Under the pieces are notes generated by a model. The model did not search any database and was not told where the DNA came from. It saw only the letters and a program-made list of their open reading frames with translations. From positions 2,442,178 to 2,506,177 of the forward strand of contig JADJBK010000006.1 of assembly GCA_016703745.1 (NCBI GenBank): a stretch of 64,000 bases of DNA, read 5' to 3'. Position numbers and translations under genes: made by a program. Shown here piece by piece: positions 59,190 to 64,000 of the stretch. Position 1 is the first letter of the stretch. Every line of letters starts with the position of its first letter. The DNA is from Nitrosomonas sp. GTDB taxonomy: Bacteria; Pseudomonadota; Gammaproteobacteria; Burkholderiales; Nitrosomonadaceae.

Positions 59190-59840
59190 GTGAGTGCCAA
59201 GCTGATTACCCTCGTTCTGATAGATGATCACCCTGTCGTGCGGGCCGGGTATCGCTACTTTCTCGAAAGTACTAAAGAGATTATGGTGTTGGCGGAGGCT
59301 GGCGATGGTGAAACCGGCTGTGTTCTTTATCAGGAATATCAACCAGACATGGTGATTATCGACATCAATATGCCGGGTATTGGTGGTCTGGAAACCATTC
59401 ATCGTATCAAATCAAAAAATCCGGCAGCGAACATACTTGCGTTGAGTATGCATAGTAGTGAGATTATGGTAAAGCGGGTGCTCGATATGGGGGCGACAGG
59501 GTACCTTACCAAACAATGTACCCCTGAACAGTTGCTGGAAGCAGTTAACCGGATAAGCCAGGGAAAACCATATATTGATGCCAAACTAGCGTCAAATATG
59601 CTGAACGACGGCATGCAGGGCGATGGTGATAAGCATCCCCTGCATATTCTTTCACAAAGAGAATTTCAGATATTTACACTGCTTGCTGAGGGTAATTCAG
59701 TCCTGCAAATTGCAGAAATCATTTCCATCAGCCCCAAGACAGTCGGTGTTCATCATGCCAGCATCATGAGAAAACTGGGGCTTCAGAATACTGTTCAACT
59801 CGTACGGCTGGCGATTGATTGTGGGTTAATCCGCGTATAG
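59190..59840 (+). CDS. NarL/LuxR-family response regulator
   Basis: The 216-residue protein has a receiver domain with phospho-acceptor Asp58 (MVIIDINMPG), conserved Asp12/Asp13 and Lys, and a C-terminal LuxR-type helix-turn-helix (about 145-210; LSQREFQIFTLLAEG, SPKTVGVHHASIMRKLG). The start is GTG at 59190. It is the partner of the preceding kinase. The next genes downstream on the same strand are the Asn/Ser/Asp-rich secreted proteins, which are plausible targets. Confidence 0.94.
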   Translation: MSAKLITLVLIDDHPVVRAGYRYFLESTKEIMVLAEAGDGETGCVLYQEYQPDMVIIDINMPGIGGLETIHRIKSKNPAANILALSMHSSEIMVKRVLDMGATGYLTKQCTPEQLLEAVNRISQGKPYIDAKLASNMLNDGMQGDGDKHPLHILSQREFQIFTLLAEGNSVLQIAEIISISPKTVGVHHASIMRKLGLQNTVQLVRLAIDCGLIRV

Positions 59841-60171
59841 CCACAGTTTTTGGGTTTTTTTAATTCGTATTTTTTCTGAACTCCTGTTTCTGGGAGATAT
59901 TGCTGAAAAATTACCAGCTGTCAATTTTTGCTAGACCCTCAGTCTGCCCTTGCCTCTGCATCAGTGCCTTCATTGCAGCTATCGATATCTGCGTCAGTAC
60001 GGGCTCCATACAATTAATTTAAAGAATTTCTTTATATCAAAATAAATAATCTGCTTATTTCCTTTTCTTGTTGTGGCCGGATAATGTTTCATAACCCGAC
60101 TGCGATTCAAATGATTGGGTTGTAACCTCGTAATTCAAAACCTATGATTCTCAACTTAAGAGGAATTAAAA
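59841..60171 (+). promoter_or_regulatory. 331-base upstream region of the repeat-protein genes
   Basis: There is no gene here. An AT-rich zone (about 60015-60060) lies about 110 bases before the first secreted-protein start, and AGAGG at 60159-60163 is the ribosome binding site. Expected to carry the promoter of the secreted-protein cluster and perhaps response-regulator sites; none was identified by eye. Confidence 0.45.
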
Positions 60172-60384
60172 ATGAGTCAATTTAAACAGAAAGTTATGGT
60201 GGCGAGTATTGTGCTTGCTTTTGGCGCTGCAGGCAGTGCCTGGGCGAATCCGACTAATACAGCGACTGAAGTTGCCGGAAATCAAACAGCGACTGCGGAC
60301 AGCAACCAGAGCGGAGCAGGTATCGCAGCGAATGAATTTTCAGAAGCATATGACAATACAAACAACAGTCAGACAACATCGACT

Positions 60385-60566
60385 GATAACAACAGCAACA
60401 ACAGCAACAACAGCGACAACAGCGACAACAGCGACAACAGCAACAATAGCGATAACAGCAACAACAGTGATAACAGCGTGCTGAATACCACTGATAACAA
60501 CAGCAACAACAGTGACAACAGTGACAACAGTAATAACAGCGACAACAGCAACAATAGCGACAACAG
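60385..60566 (+). repeat. (D/N)NS codon repeat tract, copy 1
   Basis: Repeats of the triplet residues Asp/Asn-Asn-Ser, encoded mainly by GACAACAGC and AACAACAGC nonamers, with an interruption near 60478-60495. Slippage could change its length in 9-nt steps without altering the frame. Confidence 0.9.
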
Positions 60567-60633
60567 TTTTGCCAGTGCAGACGATGCTGCTGCTAATAAT
60601 GGTAGTACCGCTACTTCTGATCGTTCTGATAAC

Positions 60634-60924
60634 AGCTATGCAATTGGTTCAGATGGCTCAGCATCAGCTAATAATCAGAGCACTTCAACAGCAGATAACA
60701 GTGACAACAGTGACAACAGTTATGCTGATGCTTCTGAAGGTTCTGCGTCCGCAAACAATAACAGCACTTCCTCCGCAGACAACAGCGACAACAGCGACAA
60801 CAGCTATGCAACTGCATCGGAAGGTTCGGCATCAGCCAATAATCAGAGTACTTCAACAGTAGACAACACCGATAACTCTGATAACAGCTATACAACAGCA
60901 GACGGAACCGGGTCGGCAGCGGCT
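60634..60924 (+). repeat. Three and a half 28-residue repeats, copy 1
   Basis: Three units of 84 bases and a partial fourth, each coding Ser-Tyr at the start, GSASANN in the middle and DNSDN at the end. The same period occurs in the downstream paralogue. Confidence 0.85.
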
Positions 60925-61222
60925 AAAATGGTGATGCAACCGCGACCTATTCGGTTAATAACTCTGCGCTTAGTGGTACGGTGACGGGAGCGGGTGTTGG
61001 TGCAGTTGTCACTTCTGGTGACGGAGAAGGTGCTGCAACTCTGACAGCCAGCAATTCCATCTCGGAATCTTTTAACGGGGCGGCTGGAATTAACCAGGTT
61101 GTCCAAAATCACGGCGCCAATGCCTTGACACAGCAACAAGTGTCTTTCCAAGGCAACGTAAATGTTAATGCTCAGTAATCTGAGTTGAGCATATTAAGAA
61201 ATATCTAATCAAGGAGAAAAAC

Positions 61223-62224
61223 ATGAATCAATTTAATAAAAAAAGTGTTGGTTGCGAGTATGGTACTTGCTTTGGTGTTGCGGGTAACGCTTGGGCCAAT
61301 CCGACGAATACCGCTGAAACCGTAAACGATCAAACTGCAACTGCAACCAGTGATCAAAACAGTGCTGGCATTGCTGCGAACGAATATTCAACCGCATATG
61401 ACAATACCAATAACAGCGTGGCGAATGCAACGGATGACCATACTGACAACAGCGACAACAGCGACAACAGCAACAACAGCGACAACAGCGACAACAGCAA
61501 CAACAGCGACAACAGCAACAACAGCCAAGTGGCTACTACTGATGATCATACTGACAACAGTAACAACAGCGACAACAGCGACAACAGCGACAACAGCGAC
61601 AACAGCGACAACAGCTCGGCTACTGGTGTAGATGCTGCAGCCAACAATAGCAGTACCGCTACTTCTGATCGTTCCGACAACAGCTTTGCAGATGCAGGTT
61701 CAGCTAGCGCCGCCGCTAACAACGGTAGCACTGCTACCGTGGACAACAACGACAACAGCGATAACAGTTCCGCAGATGCAGGTTCAGCTAGTGCCGCTGC
61801 CAACAACGGCAGCACTGCTACCGTGGATAACAGTGATAACAGCGATAACAGTTTTGCAGATGCTGGTTCTGGCAGTGCTGCCGCCAACAATGGCAGTACC
61901 GCTTCTGTTGATAACACCAATAACAGCGACAACAGCCAAACAGCGGCAAATGGTAATGGGTCTGCTGCAGCACAAACCGGCAATGCTTCTGCCACCTACT
62001 CAGTCAATAACTCAGACTTGAGCGGTGCGGTAACAGGCGAAGGTGCGGGATCAGGTGTATCCGTAGCTTCAGGTTCAGCTGATGCTGCTTATGCTGCTGA
62101 CAATACTATTAGCGCTGCATTCAACGGTGCTGCTGGTATCAACCAGGTTGTACAAAATCATGCTGCCAATGCGTTGACACAGCAACAAGTGTCTTTTCAG
62201 GGTAACGTGAATGTTAACCAGTAA
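61223..62224 (+). CDS. Second Asn/Ser/Asp-rich secreted repeat protein (Fap-like)
   Basis: The 333-residue frame is open, but its signal peptide is scrambled: between the A7 run (61238-61244) and T3 (61271-61273) the hydrophobic core is read in the wrong frame. Removing one A and adding one T gives KKVLVASMVLAFG, the same as the first paralogue. The rest has a (D/N)NS tract, three and a half 28-residue repeats (SxADAGSASAAANN...DNSDN), a GAGSGVSVASG stretch, and the C-terminal GINQVVQNHAANALTQQQ motif. AAGGAG precedes the ATG. It looks like a gene duplicate of the preceding one. As encoded it may not be exported. Confidence 0.8.
   Translation: MNQFNKKSVGCEYGTCFGVAGNAWANPTNTAETVNDQTATATSDQNSAGIAANEYSTAYDNTNNSVANATDDHTDNSDNSDNSNNSDNSDNSNNSDNSNNSQVATTDDHTDNSNNSDNSDNSDNSDNSDNSSATGVDAAANNSSTATSDRSDNSFADAGSASAAANNGSTATVDNNDNSDNSSADAGSASAAANNGSTATVDNSDNSDNSFADAGSGSAAANNGSTASVDNTNNSDNSQTAANGNGSAAAQTGNASATYSVNNSDLSGAVTGEGAGSGVSVASGSADAAYAADNTISAAFNGAAGINQVVQNHAANALTQQQVSFQGNVNVNQ
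61441..61616 (+). repeat. (D/N)NS codon repeat tract, copy 2
   Basis: Repeats of GACAACAGC/AACAACAGC nonamers coding (D/N)NS, split by a short VATTDDHT-like spacer near 61530-61552. Confidence 0.9.
61682..61975 (+). repeat. Three and a half 28-residue repeats, copy 2
   Basis: Units of 84 bases coding S(F/S)ADAGSASAAANN and then GSTATVDN..DNSDN. They match the 28-residue period of the first paralogue while differing in residues, which suggests concerted or independent expansion within each gene. Confidence 0.85.
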
Positions 62225-62345
62225 TTTCGTTCACTAATCGTTCGGTGTTTAGCTGAACTTTAGTCAGTGAAGAGTTGCCGATGGGGAAGGTGGTCCTGTC
62301 GGCAACTTCCACCAAATAACGAAGTTATAAACTCTGGAGAACAGA

Positions 62346-62717
62346 ATGAAGCCAATATTAAAAGGTAATGTGTCTTTTCTCTTTGCCCTGATATTGCCTG
62401 TTTGTACCGTTAATGCTTCTTCCGATCAGCTTGCAAATGATTCGATAACTGCGGGCTTTCCTTCAACTGGGATTGTTTCGCTGGATGAACTTGACGAGGT
62501 ACGAGGAATGGGTGGGGTGGATAGCACCGTGCTGAATACTATGAATGTTAAGGCAACATTGACGGGTAACACGGCAACTAACAATGTCACCGGCACAAAC
62601 ATAATTGATACCAGCGCTTTTTCTGGAGCCAACGGCATGTTTTCGGTTATTCAAAATAGTGGTAACAATGTGGTTATTCAAGATTCAACCATTGTAAATG
62701 TCACCATAGTGAATTGA
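62346..62717 (+). CDS. Small Sec-exported protein with a double-glycine-type site and fibre-like tail
   Basis: The 123-residue protein has a Sec signal peptide (about 1-24), then SLDELDEVRGMGG (45-57), which looks like the double-glycine leader end cut by C39 peptidases (pattern L..EL..V..GG). After it come Thr/Asn-rich alternating residues and the tail SGANGMFSVIQNSGNNVVIQD, like the GINQVVQN motif of the two preceding proteins. A C39-type peptidase gene follows immediately, so it is the likely enzyme for this site. Processing is inferred, not shown. Confidence 0.75.
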   Translation: MKPILKGNVSFLFALILPVCTVNASSDQLANDSITAGFPSTGIVSLDELDEVRGMGGVDSTVLNTMNVKATLTGNTATNNVTGTNIIDTSAFSGANGMFSVIQNSGNNVVIQDSTIVNVTIVN

Positions 62718-62724
62718 TTTTGTT

Positions 62725-63364
62725 ATGAAAAACTTCTTGCATAAATTGTTTTTGACCGCTATGACGATGTTGGTGAGTAGCCATCTCGTTGCGCTGGATC
62801 TGAATGGAATGGCGGGAGGTGGAATTATCTTGTCTCGACAAAAGTTTTGCCGAGATGAAGTTTGATACGGTTTATAAACAAGAATTTGATTTTAGTTGCG
62901 GCTCTGCAGCGTTGGCTAGTCTGCTCACGTTTCATTACGGTAATGTGGTGAGCGAAAAGACCGTATTTCTAGAAATGTATGAGCATGGCGATCAGGAAAA
63001 AATTAAGGATCAAGGTTTTTCAATGCTCGATATGAAAAACTATCTGGGGCGGCATGGTTACGGTTCGGATGGATTTAAGATAAACCTGGATAAATTGCGC
63101 GAATTCAATAGTCCGGCAATTACAATTATTGATCTTAATGGCTATTTACATTTCGTTATTATCAAGGGTGTAACCGAGCAAAAAGTCCTGGTTGGTGATC
63201 CTGCGGTAGGTGTCAAAATTATTCCTCGCGATGAATTTGAAAAGATGTGGGTGAGCGTATTTTATTTATGGTCCATGATAACGGTGGTATTCAGACAGAA
63301 GCATCGCAAGCAAGAAGAATGGCATACCCATTTGGCTCCGTTAGGGGTGCGGTTGACCAGTTAA
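62725..63364 (+). pseudogene. C39-family cysteine peptidase, signal peptide split off by a frameshift (FapD-like)
   Basis: The catalytic frame from 62804 holds all C39 residues: Gln26 and Cys32 in QEFDFSCGSAA, His116 in YLHFVI, and Asp132 in VGDPAVG. The segment MYEHGDQEKIKDQGFSMLDMK is typical of periplasmic C39 proteins. The signal peptide is in another frame starting at 62725 (MKNFLHKLFLTA...VALDLNGM). One extra G in the G3 run at 62814-62816 breaks the join; with GG it reads LNGMAEVELSCLDK. A periplasmic processing role for the neighbouring secreted proteins is inferred from the Fap system. As written the catalytic part would lack its signal. Confidence 0.82.
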
Positions 63365-63441
63365 GTTTAAGCGAATATTTCGTGCTGATACGCGGACAGG
63401 TGACAGGTCCTTTGGATTTTTAACTATATTGGGTGTCTGGC

Positions 63442-63911
63442 ATGTTTACTTGCAACGATATGATCAAGCATAAAATTTTGCAGTTGGTGTTGTTGCTGAC
63501 TTTCTTGGTAAATCTTGCTGTTGCCCGAGATACGCTGGCAGATGCTGGATATGCTGACGATATTTTTTAGTGACCCATACAGCCAATTGATACGCGCGAC
63601 TGATGATGAGTTGGCCCAGCAAAGAGGCGGCTTTACCCTGCCAAAATGGAATGGTTGTTAATATAAGTCTGGAAAGACTGATTTTCTGAATGGAATTGAA
63701 ACGGCTTCCTCATTTATACAATTCCCGATAGACGGTGTGTTGATCCAAAATGGAAGTGGAAACTTGGGGGCAGATTTGGTCCGGATCAGTTATCGGTTCT
63801 ATTATTCAAAATAGTTTGGATAATCAGTCGATTAAAAGTATTAATGAGCTCAATATAGAAATAAGTAATCTGCAGAATCTGGACTTGAGGTCTAGTCACA
63901 GTTATTACTGA
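63442..63911 (+). pseudogene. Remains of a secreted double-glycine protein (multiple frameshifts)
   Basis: Pieces of one protein lie in three frames. They are: a signal peptide and ADAGYADDIF (from 63442); SDPYSQLIRATDDELAQQRGGFTLP after an extra T in T6 at 63563-63568; VVNISLERLIF; LNGIETASSFIQFPIDGVLI after a missing T in T4 (63682-63685); and GSVIGSIIQNSLDNQSIKSI after an extra G in G5 (63766-63770). DELAQQRGG is again a double-glycine site, and SVIGSIIQNS resembles the tails of upstream proteins. It probably was another substrate or part of the secreted system. As written it is broken. Confidence 0.7.
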
Positions 63912-64000
63912 TCTGATTATGCCAAATTTACAGTAATGCTGATTTTTTGAGTAAAGATACCGCAGAATAATAAAACTCCACTGGCAATGCATGGCATTTG

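Larger units (their letters stand above)
60172..61178 (+). pseudogene. First Asn/Ser/Asp-rich secreted repeat protein, with one frameshift (Fap-like)
   Basis: As written the frame ends at 60984 (270 residues), but the C-terminal part continues in another frame from 60929 to 61178. One missing A in the A4 run at 60925-60928 explains this; with AAAAA the frame reads KNGDATATYSVNNSALSG, matching the downstream paralogue. The rebuilt protein of about 335 residues has a signal peptide ending SAWA, a (D/N)NS tract, three and a half 28-residue repeats, and a C-terminal motif FNGAAGINQVVQNHGANAL rich in Gln/Asn, similar to Fap amyloid repeats. A structural, secreted, possibly fibre-forming role is inferred. 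Confidence 0.78.

Noticed and set aside
60369..60563. Reverse-strand reading frame coding long Leu/Ser runs
   Set aside because: It is the antisense of the (D/N)NS codon tract; its composition follows from the repeat and it has no start signal.
60385..61616. Regular short repeats that might suggest a CRISPR array
   Set aside because: The repeats are uninterrupted or in-frame coding repeats without unique spacers, and no cas gene is present.
61546..61995. Reverse-strand frame of about 149 residues with Leu/Ala/Glu repeats
   Set aside because: Antisense shadow of the 28-residue repeats in the second secreted protein.

Overview
The window reads as a chromosomal segment of an ammonia-oxidising betaproteobacterium, most likely a Nitrosomonas species. 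The evidence is a NapC/NirT-type cytochrome fragment with an acidic tail at the left edge (like cytochrome c_M552 of hao clusters), a cytochrome P460-like protein, and gene orders typical of Betaproteobacteria (miaB-phoH-ybeY-corC; leuC-leuD-leuB-asd-fimV-truA-trpF-trpB-trpA-accD-folC-SPOR-cvpA-purF-metZ; pyrG-eno-ftsB). Genus is an inference; no rRNA or tRNA gene was seen.

Layout. 1-4.2 kb: cytochrome end, a terminator, then a forward tRNA/rRNA-maturation operon (miaB, phoH, ybeY, corC). 4.6-13.6 kb: reverse-strand genes for a P460-like cytochrome, lipid A/phospholipid functions (plsC, a gmhB homologue with altered catalytic motifs), glyS/glyQ, lnt, a small membrane protein, rpsI/rplM and rluD. 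13.7-32.9 kb: a long forward biosynthetic block (Leu, Asd, FimV, TruA, Trp, AccD, FolC, PurF, MetZ, IlvA) ending at ppa and a convergent terminator. 33-38.7 kb: a secreted subtilisin-like protease preceded by a cyclic-di-GMP-I riboswitch, apaG, an RsmI-like methyltransferase, ssb and a YajR-like MFS transporter. 39-43.2 kb: a 110-bp MITE, a TPR protein, a glycosyltransferase and three exosortase-A-associated genes (two hydrolases and an ACP) without an exosortase. 43.3-50.8 kb: an RlpA-like protein, a CHASE2-PAS-GGDEF-EAL protein with a degenerate cyclase domain, a LysM/FecR protein, a lone flgA-like gene and an ankyrin protein. 50.8-57.1 kb: sdhCDA without an adjacent sdhB, divergent from pyrG-eno-ftsB.

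The most interesting region is 57.9-63.9 kb. A NarX/NarL-type two-component pair precedes two tandem paralogous Asn/Ser/Asp-rich secreted proteins, a small Sec-exported protein with a double-glycine-like site, a C39-type cysteine peptidase, and the remains of another double-glycine protein. The arrangement resembles the Pseudomonas Fap functional-amyloid system but with unusual (D/N)NS repeats. Four genes here carry single-base indels, nearly all in homopolymer runs, whereas I found no similar damage in the other roughly 55 genes. The locus is therefore either decaying, phase-variable or locally mis-sequenced.

Two c-di-GMP elements (the riboswitch and the EAL protein) and several surface-protein genes suggest that control of surface or biofilm properties is a theme of the accessory parts. 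That link is inference.
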